The translations under genes and the position numbers were made by a program. The notes beneath the pieces are model-generated. The model ran no database searches. It had not been told where the DNA came from and saw only the letters and a program-made list of their open reading frames with translations. A DNA stretch of 64,000 nucleotides from NCBI GenBank assembly GCA_023015825.1, contig JALKAW010000001.1:186001-250000 (forward strand). Reading direction: 5' to 3'. Positions 39,952 through 48,213 of this stretch are shown here, piece by piece. Every line of letters starts with the position of its first letter. The first letter of the stretch is position 1. This stretch comes from Flavobacteriaceae bacterium S0862. GTDB taxonomy: Bacteria > Bacteroidota > Bacteroidia > Flavobacteriales > Flavobacteriaceae.

Positions 39952-40788
39952 ATGTCAAATACAATTTATATTGGTTATTATTTTACTGTTGAGCCTTTAG
40001 TTCCTGCGGTAGAAATTCTTATTGCAGAACTTGGATATGGAGGTTTTGAAAGTTTCGTAGAAACAGAAAATGGCGTCACCGCCTATATTCAAAAAGAAGA
40101 ATGGAATAGTGATATTTTGGATGATGTGCAAATTCTAAAATCCGACGAATTTAAAATCAGTTACACATTTTATGAGATAGAGCAAACCAATTGGAATGAA
40201 GAGTGGGAAAAGAATTTTCAACCAATAGTTGTTGATGATGTTTGTACAGTGAGAGCGCCTTTTCATGATGTGCCTAAGACGAAATACGACATTATAATCG
40301 AGCCAAAAATGAGTTTTGGCACTGGTCATCATGAAACTACACATATGATGATTCAACATATTTTAAATAATGATTTCACAAAAAAATCGGTATTAGATAT
40401 GGGTTGTGGTACAGGAGTTTTAGCAATATTAGCCGAAATGAAAGGTGCAGCAAAAATTGATGCAATAGATATTGATAATTGGTGTTATTTAAATAGTTTG
40501 GAGAATGTCCAGCGAAATAATTGCAAACATATTTCGGTTTATGAAGGTAATGCAAGTCTTTTAAAGGAAAAAGCGTATGATGTTATTATAGCTAATATTA
40601 ACAGAAATATTTTGTTAGCTGATATGTTTAAATATGTTACTTGTCTTAAAAAAGAAGGACTGTTATTTTTAAGTGGATTTTATAAAGATGATGTCCCAAT
40701 AATTAATAAGGAATGCTCTAAATACGGATTGAAACTCCAAGAAAGTTTAGAAAAAAATAATTGGGTATCTCTAAAATTTATAAATTAG
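39952..40788 (+). CDS. prmA: Ribosomal protein L11 methyltransferase
   Basis: The 278-residue SAM-dependent enzyme methylates ribosomal protein L11. The N-terminal L11-recognition domain is followed by the FGTGHHETT motif (122-130) and the SAM-binding VLDMGCGTGVLAI (147-159), then the IIANINRNIL motif typical of PrmA. It lies 4 bp after tpiA and ends 14 bp before clpS. Confidence 0.95.
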   Translation: MSNTIYIGYYFTVEPLVPAVEILIAELGYGGFESFVETENGVTAYIQKEEWNSDILDDVQILKSDEFKISYTFYEIEQTNWNEEWEKNFQPIVVDDVCTVRAPFHDVPKTKYDIIIEPKMSFGTGHHETTHMMIQHILNNDFTKKSVLDMGCGTGVLAILAEMKGAAKIDAIDIDNWCYLNSLENVQRNNCKHISVYEGNASLLKEKAYDVIIANINRNILLADMFKYVTCLKKEGLLFLSGFYKDDVPIINKECSKYGLKLQESLEKNNWVSLKFIN

Positions 40789-40802
40789 TAAAAAAATACC
40801 CC

Positions 40803-41078
40803 ATGAGCACGAAGGAAAAAATATCAGAAAAAGTTTCTATTAAGGAGGAGGTTATTAAGCAAAACGAGATAGTATTATTTAATGATGATGTTAATACTTT
40901 CGACCATGTAATCGATATGCTCGTAGATGTTTGTGAACACACTCCAGAACAAGCAGAACAATGCGCAATTATTGTGCATTATAAAGGTAAGTGTACTGTT
41001 AAAACTGGTGATTACGACGATTTAAAACCACGTTGCTCTATGCTACTTAATGCAGGTTTAAGTGCAGAAATTGTCTAG
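40803..41078 (+). CDS. clpS: ClpS adaptor protein
   Basis: The 91-residue adaptor delivers N-degron substrates to ClpAP. The core VLFNDDVNTFDHVIDMLVDV and the C-terminal HYKGKCTVKTGDYDDL match ClpS. The ATG at 40803 is preferred; an open extension back to 40761 overlaps prmA and does not look conserved. Its stop codon TAG shares the palindrome CTAG (41075-41078) with the stop of the convergent HMA gene, and there is no terminator hairpin between them. Confidence 0.93.
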   Translation: MSTKEKISEKVSIKEEVIKQNEIVLFNDDVNTFDHVIDMLVDVCEHTPEQAEQCAIIVHYKGKCTVKTGDYDDLKPRCSMLLNAGLSAEIV

Positions 41079-41345
41079 TTATTCATTCTACCAACAGCAC
41101 AACTTACAAACGATTTTGCTTTTTTTGTTAGCGGATTATTTTCTCCAACAATTGGATAGCCAAGTTTTGATAATAGGTTTATAGCTTCGCTTAAATTATC
41201 ATCTTTCTTGTAATTAAAGGTAACAGTATCATTATCATTGTTTACCAATACATTCTCAATATTTTCAAGGGCGCTCAATCTAGTTATAATAGTATTTGCA
41301 CAACCACCACATTTTAAGTTTTGAATTTCTAAAAGTTGTTTTCAT
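41075..41345 (-). pseudogene. Heavy-metal-associated (HMA) domain protein with a +1 frameshift at its start
   Basis: Starting at ATG 41345 the frame closes after 21 codons. Dropping one A from the AAAA run that follows the ATG (41339-41342) gives an unbroken 89-residue product beginning MKQLLEIQNLKCGGCANTII, a classic HMA domain with a CxxC metal site (C12, C15), ending CAVGRMNN. The ATG overlaps the stop of the upstream DUF2892 gene as TAATG, the expected coupled start. The only regular in-frame start inside the long frame (TTG at 41278) would lose the CxxC. Either the gene is broken, the base is a sequence error, or expression needs slippage. HMA proteins carry copper or related metals. Confidence 0.75.
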
Positions 41346-41548
41346 TATTTAATCTTACATGTGTTAATCCCAAACACTTTGTATAATGGGCAAAAATTAA
41401 TTAGGCTAGTTAGTAAAAATATTACAGCCACAGCCATCAAAACATAAGCTAAAGTGCCTTCGATAACATTAAAATAGTAAAGCAAAGCAATAGCAATTGC
41501 AGCTACTATTCTTATACCTTTGTCGGCATTTCCCATATTTCTTTTCAT
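41345..41548 (-). CDS. DUF2892 small membrane protein
   Basis: The 67-residue protein has two hydrophobic segments (about 14-31 and 33-50), a short charged N-terminus and a C-terminal FCPLYKVFGINTCKIK with two cysteines, the pattern of DUF2892 (YgaP-type membrane region). Family members often accompany rhodanese or metal-handling genes. It is directly upstream of and overlaps (TAATG) the HMA gene and is divergent from a Crp-type regulator. Confidence 0.85.
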   Translation of the reverse strand: MKRNMGNADKGIRIVAAIAIALLYYFNVIEGTLAYVLMAVAVIFLLTSLINFCPLYKVFGINTCKIK

Positions 41549-41648
41549 GATTGATTTTTTTTTAAAATTTTAACTAAGATACAATATGAAGATCATTTTT
41601 TAATAATAAAGTATTAAAATTGTAAGTTTTAAGTCAATAATTTATATC

Positions 41649-42182
41649 ATGAGCTTTGAAATAGAACATTTATTGCAGTTAGGAAGCAAGATTAGTTATA
41701 AGAAGAAGAATTATATTTTAAGACAAGGTCAATTTTCTAATAAGGTATATTTTGTGCTTAATGGATTTGTTAGACATTTTGTTATTGATAAGGACGGTAA
41801 TGAAAAAACAATAAGACTAACCACAGAAAATGACTTTTTTTATTCGTCAAACGTTAGTTTTTACTTAGAAGAACCTTCATATATTAATTGCCAGGTTTTA
41901 GAAAACACAGAACTTATCTATTGGACTTCGAAACAATTGAACGAGCTTAGAAATTCAAATTCAGGTTTTTTAGAATTTGAAAATAAACAGCTTATCAACT
42001 TTATTATTGAAAAACACAAAAAAGAGATTTCAAGATTAACAAAAACAGCAAAAGATAGATTTGTTGAATTTAACAAAGAAAGAGAAAGTTATTTTAATAG
42101 AATTCCTCACCATATAATAGCTTCCTACCTTGATATGACTCCAGAAACTCTTTCTAGACTAAGAGCAGACATAAAATCTTGA
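41649..42182 (+). CDS. Crp/Fnr-family transcription regulator (cNMP-binding domain)
   Basis: The 177-residue protein has a cyclic-nucleotide-binding-like beta-roll (about 15-110: KKNYILRQGQFSNKVYFVLNGFVRHF) and a C-terminal helical region ending in a helix-turn-helix-like IASYLDMTPETLSRLRADI. The Arg/Glu pocket residues of true cAMP-binding proteins are not obvious. The HTH is short, as in many Bacteroidota Crp-like regulators. It is divergent from DUF2892/HMA across 100 bp, suggesting it controls them, which is positional inference. Confidence 0.85.
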   Translation: MSFEIEHLLQLGSKISYKKKNYILRQGQFSNKVYFVLNGFVRHFVIDKDGNEKTIRLTTENDFFYSSNVSFYLEEPSYINCQVLENTELIYWTSKQLNELRNSNSGFLEFENKQLINFIIEKHKKEISRLTKTAKDRFVEFNKERESYFNRIPHHIIASYLDMTPETLSRLRADIKS

Positions 42183-42214
42183 TATAGATCAATGTAATAT
42201 AGTTTCTTTCATTT

Positions 42215-42222
42215 TAATTTTG
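42215..42222 (+). promoter_or_regulatory. Candidate promoter for the DUF2807 lipoprotein gene
   Basis: TAATTTTG matches TAnnTTTG, 28 nt before the ATG at 42251. Confidence 0.45.
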
Positions 42223-42250
42223 CTTCATCAATCAATTAAAAAATTTAAAA

Positions 42251-42904
42251 ATGAAAAAATTATTTTTTATACCAATTATTTTGGTAGCAGTATTAATGTC
42301 ATGTTCAGATGACACAATTTTTGGGTCTGGTAATCTAACTTCAGAAATCAGGGAAATAGATTATTTTTCGAAAGTAAAAAGTGACGGAGTGTTTGAAATA
42401 ACTATAACGCAAGGCGCAACACAATCTGTTGAGATAACAGGAGATAACAATATTATGAATCGCATTAAAACTAAAGTTGTTAATAGTGAACTAAGATTAT
42501 ATTTAGATGATGATAATAATTATCGAGATATTACTCTTAGAGTAGATATTGTTGTTAATAGACTTAATGGCATTAAAAATTCTGGAGTTGGAGATATTTA
42601 TGCTTATAATATTGACGAAAGTGGAAATTTTAACGTGTTTAATTCAGGGACTGCTAACATTTTTATAGAAGGAAAGGCACAAAGCTTGGATATTAAAAAC
42701 GAAGGTTCAGGGGGTTTTATGGGATTCAATTTTGAGGTAAACGATGGAGACTTAGAAAACATTGGGTCAGGTGATATTGAGGTATATTGTGCCGAAGAGT
42801 TGGATGTGAAAATTAAAGGTAGCGGAAATGTTTATTATATGGGAAACCCTATTTTGGATGTGTCAATTTCTGGTTCTGGGAATGTTATTCAGAGTAATAA
42901 TTAA
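42251..42904 (+). CDS. DUF2807 (head GIN domain) lipoprotein
   Basis: The 217-residue protein has lipobox LMSC (C18) and a right-handed beta-helix-like body with repeats of GSGDI/GSGNV type (SGVGDIYAY, IGSGDIEVY, KGSGNVYYM, SGSGNVIQ). This is the DUF2807 pattern of Bacteroidota, often annotated as head GIN domain proteins. It starts with GSGNLTSEIREIDYFSKVKS, where the repeat motif first appears. Function is unknown. It has its own promoter and terminator. Confidence 0.88.
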   Translation: MKKLFFIPIILVAVLMSCSDDTIFGSGNLTSEIREIDYFSKVKSDGVFEITITQGATQSVEITGDNNIMNRIKTKVVNSELRLYLDDDNNYRDITLRVDIVVNRLNGIKNSGVGDIYAYNIDESGNFNVFNSGTANIFIEGKAQSLDIKNEGSGGFMGFNFEVNDGDLENIGSGDIEVYCAEELDVKIKGSGNVYYMGNPILDVSISGSGNVIQSNN

Positions 42905-42926
42905 AGCTTGTTCTACTCGTTTAGTG

Positions 42927-42960
42927 AAGCTCAACTCATAAATTATGAGCTGAGCTTTTA
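42927..42960 (+). terminator. Intrinsic terminator after the DUF2807 gene
   Basis: Stem AAGCTCA-mismatch-CTCATAA / TTATGAG-mismatch-TGAGCTT followed by TTT, 23 nt after the stop. Confidence 0.65.
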
Positions 42961-43043
42961 ATTTGTTTAGCCATTTTGTTTTTTGTAAGTTAGTGTGGAG
43001 TATAAAGGGGATTTTCTCAAAATATTTCATTTAATAAAATCAA

Positions 43044-46000
43044 ATGTTTTACCAATCAAACTATATAAATAAAGAGCTAGTAAAGATAAGTTCTATGTTA
43101 ACTTTTTTCTGCTTCTTTTTTTTAACTAATGGCCTAGTTGCCCAAATTACTGAATCGTCTAGTTCTGATGATGAGTTTGTAACTATTAAAGGAAGAGTAA
43201 TTGATCAGAAAACTGGAGAAACACTTCCCTATTGTAGTATTGCTATTCAAAACACTTTTTCAGGAACGTCAACTAACGAGGAAGGAGAATTTACTTTGGT
43301 TGTCACTAGTTTGCCAATAAAATTAATTTTCTCACATATTGGATATAAAAATAGTGTAGTTGAGGTAAAGGATACATCGAGTTTATTGATTGAGCTCACA
43401 CCATATGTCAATCAATTAATGGCGGTTACTTTAAATGCGAATACTAAAAAGGACCGTATAGCCATAGGATATGCTCAAAAGGCTTTTATAAATCTTAAAA
43501 ATAGTGCTTTTCGTCAAAAATATGGAAGAGCATTATATAGACAGAAATCTCAAAACGGAGAAAGATATACTGAATTTTCTGAGATTATCTATGACATTAG
43601 ATATAATGGTTCTGGTATTGAAGATTGGAATATATTGGAAGGTAGATATGCTTTAAAGGAGAATAGTATTATGAATAAAAACTATACTCTTTTGTCTCGA
43701 CTTATGAAATCGATTCAACCAGAAACAGATGATATCATATTTCCGCTAAATGAAAAACTGGAAGAAACTTACGATATTAGAATTATTGAGCATATCCAGT
43801 CTGATGACGGTCTTATTGTAGTTTTAAAACTGCGCCCTTTTGATTTTGTTAAAACACCAATTTTTAAGGGAGAAGTTACTATGAATACAAGAACTAATGA
43901 TGTTCTTAAGGTTGTAGGTGGAATTGCAAGAGATGATGTTAAACTTATTGGGTTTAGCCAGAAAGATACTGAAAAGAAGAATTATCAGCTCACTTACGAC
44001 ATGACTTTTAAAAAGGATAGTTTGTTTGATATGGTGATTGATTATATAAAAATAGATCAGGAATTTGATTATTACAACCAAGATGTGTTTCAAACAAATG
44101 TAAAGTCTTCATCTAATTTAACTTTTTTTGAATATTACCAGCCTACTTCAAAAAAGCGTTTAGGAGTTCAGTTTAGAAGAGGTAAAAGTGATTGGCAAAA
44201 GTTGAATCAAATTGGTTATAATGAAAAATTTTGGAGCGAAAATCCAATTGTAAAAAGAACGCCATCTGAAGAAAAAATAATTACTTCATTTGAAGTTGAT
44301 AATGCTTTTGAAAATATTTTCTTAAATAGTAAAGAACGAATTGCATCACTGCAACATGATATTTCCAATGATCCAAAAATTATTAAGCTTGATACTGTTT
44401 TAAATAAATATAATGAGACCAACCCTATCGAGAAAGTCTATATACAGACTAATAAAGATGTTTATTTTAAGGATGAAGAATTGTGGTATAGTGCTTTTGT
44501 AACTCTTGGGTCATTTAATTATTTTTCATTAGCAAGTGATGTTTTACATATAGATTTAATAGATGATTCTAATAATATAGTTGTAGCTCAAACTCAAGCT
44601 TTAGTTGAAGGTAGAAGCAAAGGCTTTATGAGGCTTCCTAAAAATTTAAAAGAAGGAAATTATTGGTTGAGAGCATATACAAATTGGATGCGAAATTTTG
44701 ATAACGAATTCTTTTTCAATAAAAAAATACAGATACTAGATGGCAGTAATACTATATTGAATCAAGAAAAGACAAAAGAAAGCAATTTAGACTTGCAGTT
44801 TTTTCCAGAAGGAGGACATTTGGTGGCAAATTTAAGTAACAAAGTAGCCTTTAAGGCAATTGGAAATGATGGTTTACCTAAAGATGTTAAAGGAAAAATT
44901 GTTAACTCTAAAGGAGAGCACATTGTAAATATAACATCACTAGATAGAGGTGCTGGTTTTTTTGTTCTAGAACCGCAAAAAGGAGAAACCTATAAAGCTA
45001 TTTTAAATGATAATTCTAGTTATAACTTACCATTAGTTGATAATGTTGGCTATGTAATGACTGTTAATAATAGTAGCTTAAAAAGTATTAATTTAAAAAT
45101 ACAAGCTAGTAAAGAATTGTTTGATAATGAGTTTTATGTCATTGGTCACAATCAAAATTTTAAATACTATCAAGGTAAATTTAAGTTTAACGACAGTGAT
45201 CTTATAGAATTTGATATTCCTAAAAACAGATTGCCAAGCGGCGTGTTTGTTTTAACAATGATGGATGCAAATATGCAAGCATTATCTGAGCGTATTTTAT
45301 TCATTAATAATAGTAAAGAATTAGTAATAACAACAAATGTTGTAAAGGATGCATATAAACCAAGAGAAAAGGTTGAAGTAAATATAAACGTAACAGATGT
45401 AAATGGAGTCCCAGTAGAAGTTGATTTGGCGGTTTTGGTTAATGATATCGGAAAAGCTTATAAAAACGAACTAGGACAAAATATATTAACCCATTTATTA
45501 TTGCAATCTAATATTAAGGGTGTAATTTATAATCCAGCAGAATTTTTTAAAGACCAAAAAAGGTCTACAATCGCTAAATTAGATTTAATTATGCTTACAC
45601 ATGGTTGGAGAAAATTAGATTGGAGCAACCTGAGTTATTTAAATAATAAGCCTAAAGAATTTACATTTTCTAAAGGATTTAGTGTTTCTGGAAGTGCGAC
45701 AGATTTAGCAAACAAGCCATTATCTAATATTAAATTAGATGTCATTGCACATTCTAATATAAAGTTGGATATGTATTCAACAACTACAGATAATAGAGGG
45801 AGATTCGCAATAAAAAATATCCTTCATAAAGATTCTGTCAAGCTAATATTTAACACCTACCGCCTTACAGGTAAAAGCGTTGATGCTAATATTGTTTTAG
45901 ATGAAATTAATAGTTCACTTTCACAAAATTTACCTACTCCAAATTATCTATTATTCGAAAAATCAAAACTCAATAATGACAAAGGAGAACTTATTGAGGA

Positions 46001-46817
46001 AATTACTAAGCAACAAATAGATTTTCCAGAATATTCTAATATAGATAGACTTAATCAATTAGGGGAAGTGACAGTCTTTGGAAAGAAGACCGATCAAAAT
46101 AAAGAAGTGATTGATAGAAGCTATTTAAGTAATGTCACACCAGATGCTACTTTAGAGATTGATGACACTCCAGGTCTTGATTTTGTACAACAATTAGGTA
46201 GGGTTTCTGGAATAAGAGTAAGTGGTTCTGGGGCAGATGCAAGAGTTAGTATTAGAGGACAAGGAAGCCCTTTATGGGTGATTGATGGAGTGCCTTTGTA
46301 TCAAACATCTAGTGTAAGACCTGATGGTAATCAAACATCTGGCACTGCGTCCTCTAGCGGTAGTCAATTTTCTGTAGCATCCCCAACAATGGCAAGTGCA
46401 ACAGCCATACCAGATGTAATTGCAAGCTTAAATACAGATAATATAGAACGCATAGAAGTATTAAAAGGTGGTAAAGCAGCCATTTATGGTATGTATGCAA
46501 ATAATGGCGTAATATTGATTTATACTAAGTCAGGAAATTTTCAAAAGGATAGACCAAGCCCTGAGCAGTTTGTATACGGTTATTCAGGATATAAAGAGTT
46601 TTATACTCCAAAATACAATGTTAAATTAGCGTCGCATAATAAACCAGATTATAGAAGTACTTTATATTTTAATCCTTCAGTGAGAACTGATGAAAAAGGG
46701 AATGCAAAAATCATTTTTTATAATTCTGATATTGCTAAACAATTTCAAATTATAGTTGAAGGAATGTCTACTTATGGTTTAATGGGTTATGATATTAAAT
46801 TTGTAAATAAAGAATAA
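43044..46817 (+). CDS. Large envelope protein: carboxypeptidase-regulatory-like, MG2-like and TonB plug-like domains
   Basis: The 1257-residue protein has a signal peptide ending about residue 34 (possible alternative start at M18). The next part is a carboxypeptidase-regulatory-like domain (about 45-120, VTIKGRVIDQKTGETLPYCS). A middle region (about 130-430) is mixed alpha/beta. IEKVYIQTNKDVYFKDEELWY (about 472-492) is a macroglobulin MG2-type opening. From about 1040 to 1160 there is a plug-like segment (LDFVQQLGRVSGIRVSGSGA, PLWVIDGVPLY, IERIEVLKGGKAAIYG). There is no beta-barrel after the plug; instead the C-terminus returns to a macroglobulin-like IIFYNSD…IIVEGMS. It is therefore not a TonB receptor but a periplasmic or surface protein using a plug module. 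Known in Bacteroidota without clear function. Confidence 0.75.
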   Translation: MFYQSNYINKELVKISSMLTFFCFFFLTNGLVAQITESSSSDDEFVTIKGRVIDQKTGETLPYCSIAIQNTFSGTSTNEEGEFTLVVTSLPIKLIFSHIGYKNSVVEVKDTSSLLIELTPYVNQLMAVTLNANTKKDRIAIGYAQKAFINLKNSAFRQKYGRALYRQKSQNGERYTEFSEIIYDIRYNGSGIEDWNILEGRYALKENSIMNKNYTLLSRLMKSIQPETDDIIFPLNEKLEETYDIRIIEHIQSDDGLIVVLKLRPFDFVKTPIFKGEVTMNTRTNDVLKVVGGIARDDVKLIGFSQKDTEKKNYQLTYDMTFKKDSLFDMVIDYIKIDQEFDYYNQDVFQTNVKSSSNLTFFEYYQPTSKKRLGVQFRRGKSDWQKLNQIGYNEKFWSENPIVKRTPSEEKIITSFEVDNAFENIFLNSKERIASLQHDISNDPKIIKLDTVLNKYNETNPIEKVYIQTNKDVYFKDEELWYSAFVTLGSFNYFSLASDVLHIDLIDDSNNIVVAQTQALVEGRSKGFMRLPKNLKEGNYWLRAYTNWMRNFDNEFFFNKKIQILDGSNTILNQEKTKESNLDLQFFPEGGHLVANLSNKVAFKAIGNDGLPKDVKGKIVNSKGEHIVNITSLDRGAGFFVLEPQKGETYKAILNDNSSYNLPLVDNVGYVMTVNNSSLKSINLKIQASKELFDNEFYVIGHNQNFKYYQGKFKFNDSDLIEFDIPKNRLPSGVFVLTMMDANMQALSERILFINNSKELVITTNVVKDAYKPREKVEVNINVTDVNGVPVEVDLAVLVNDIGKAYKNELGQNILTHLLLQSNIKGVIYNPAEFFKDQKRSTIAKLDLIMLTHGWRKLDWSNLSYLNNKPKEFTFSKGFSVSGSATDLANKPLSNIKLDVIAHSNIKLDMYSTTTDNRGRFAIKNILHKDSVKLIFNTYRLTGKSVDANIVLDEINSSLSQNLPTPNYLLFEKSKLNNDKGELIEEITKQQIDFPEYSNIDRLNQLGEVTVFGKKTDQNKEVIDRSYLSNVTPDATLEIDDTPGLDFVQQLGRVSGIRVSGSGADARVSIRGQGSPLWVIDGVPLYQTSSVRPDGNQTSGTASSSGSQFSVASPTMASATAIPDVIASLNTDNIERIEVLKGGKAAIYGMYANNGVILIYTKSGNFQKDRPSPEQFVYGYSGYKEFYTPKYNVKLASHNKPDYRSTLYFNPSVRTDEKGNAKIIFYNSDIAKQFQIIVEGMSTYGLMGYDIKFVNKE

Positions 46818-46949
46818 AAGTGTCTATAAACCCTCATCTTTTTTAAAGACTTCAACTTAAGAATAGTTTCTGTGTAATAAATAGCTTTTTACTTCTAGCA
46901 TTTATTTTGAATTTAATAAGAACAATTTATCACTTTTATAGGTATCATA

Positions 46950-48062
46950 CTATTTAAGCATCTTAGGAGTAGCCACCGTTCTAAATCCTGTGTGATCGGA
47001 ACCAGAATCTCTACTTAACCCCATTCTAGCAGAAATCCTAAAACTAGCACAATAAGAATCGTGACATAAAAACGAACCACCTTTAATAACATGTTCTTGT
47101 TGATATGGATTATCTGGACTGAAAGCCTTTTTAGCACCTTTTGGGTTTATCAAGACCTTAGATGTATCTAATTCTCGATAAAAATTTACATTAAAAAGGT
47201 CGCTTGTTAGCTCCCAAACATTACCTAGCATATCGTATACACCAATACTGTTAGGTTTGTAAGATTTTACAGGAGCTATAAACTCAAACCCATCGGTGCT
47301 TTCGTTTTTTATTGGAAATTCACCTTGCCATGTGTTTGCCATGTCATTTAAAACAGCACTATTATTTCCCCAAGTATATATATTATCGGTTGCTTTGCCT
47401 TGAGCAGCTGATTCCCATTCTGCTTCGGTAGGTAGTCTTCTATTTGCCCATTTGCAATAAGCTTGAGCATCTTCTAATGCAATATGTACAACAGGAAAAT
47501 CATCTTTACCATCTATGTTGCTATTTGGACCATCGGGATGTTTCCAATTGGCACCAATTTTCCATCTCCACCATTGGCTATAGTTTGACATGTTAACTAC
47601 TGCATTTACATTTTTGTTAAATATTAGGCTTCCAGGTTGGAGAATGGAATCATGAGGCTTTGGTGTGCCTTGAGGAAGTTCTTTTTTCATAAGCTCCCAA
47701 TCTATTGGTCGTTCAGCAATAGTAATATAATTTGTAGCTTCGACAAAGGCCTTGAATTGCTTGTTGGTCACTTCGGTAAAATCTATAAAAAACCCATCAA
47801 CAGTAACTTGATGAGCTGGTTTTTCTCTCATCATCGCAAATTTATCATCAGCTTTAGCGCCTTGTAAAAACGTCTTACCTTCTACCCAAACCATTCCATC
47901 AGGTGTTTTAGTATCTGCGGGCTGTTCTTTTAAAATTTTATAAGATTCTGTTTCGGTTGTAATTGGTTTAATATTTTTTTCTTTGTTTTCAGTTTTGCAA
48001 TTAAAAAAAACTAAAACAATAATGTATAAAGAGAAACTTTTAAAATTAGGCTTAAATCTCAT
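46950..48062 (-). CDS. Lipoprotein formylglycine-generating-enzyme (FGE/SUMF1) family protein with both active-site cysteines
   Basis: The 370-residue protein has a lipobox-like VFFNC (C22). The rest is a full FGE-sulfatase domain: GMVWVEGKTFLQG, FIDFTEVTNKQFKAFV, RLPTEAEWESAAQG, NVWELTSD and a terminal GGSFLCHDSYCASFRIS. In that last motif C333 and C338 correspond in spacing and context to the copper-binding active-site cysteine pair of human FGE (GGSYMCHRSYC). Most relatives in Bacteroidota (GldJ/GldK types) lack this pair, so this one is probably catalytic, oxidising a sulfatase cysteine to formylglycine, here on the periplasmic or surface side. No sulfatase gene lies in the window. Divergent from a sodium/solute symporter. 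Confidence 0.85.
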   Translation of the reverse strand: MRFKPNFKSFSLYIIVLVFFNCKTENKEKNIKPITTETESYKILKEQPADTKTPDGMVWVEGKTFLQGAKADDKFAMMREKPAHQVTVDGFFIDFTEVTNKQFKAFVEATNYITIAERPIDWELMKKELPQGTPKPHDSILQPGSLIFNKNVNAVVNMSNYSQWWRWKIGANWKHPDGPNSNIDGKDDFPVVHIALEDAQAYCKWANRRLPTEAEWESAAQGKATDNIYTWGNNSAVLNDMANTWQGEFPIKNESTDGFEFIAPVKSYKPNSIGVYDMLGNVWELTSDLFNVNFYRELDTSKVLINPKGAKKAFSPDNPYQQEHVIKGGSFLCHDSYCASFRISARMGLSRDSGSDHTGFRTVATPKMLK

Positions 48063-48110
48063 TTGGTAAAAGAGTTATTCTATGAATTATATTTTAATTA
48101 CATTTATTGT

Positions 48111-48118
48111 CAAAACTA
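48111..48118 (-). promoter_or_regulatory. Candidate promoter for the FGE-like lipoprotein gene
   Basis: CAAAACTA reads TAGTTTTG on the minus strand, matching TAnnTTTG, about 49 nt before the ATG. No -33 box at usual spacing. Confidence 0.4.
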
Positions 48119-48213
48119 AGCAAATTATAAATAGTTAAATTTATACAAGTTTGGTAATCAATATTAACTTCGTTTTTAATAGTTTCAGATTGACTTTATA
48201 ACTTCACACCATA

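Noticed and set aside
40761-40802. Longer clpS start inside prmA
   Set aside because: It overlaps prmA and gives a non-conserved N-terminus; ATG 40803 is at the family position.
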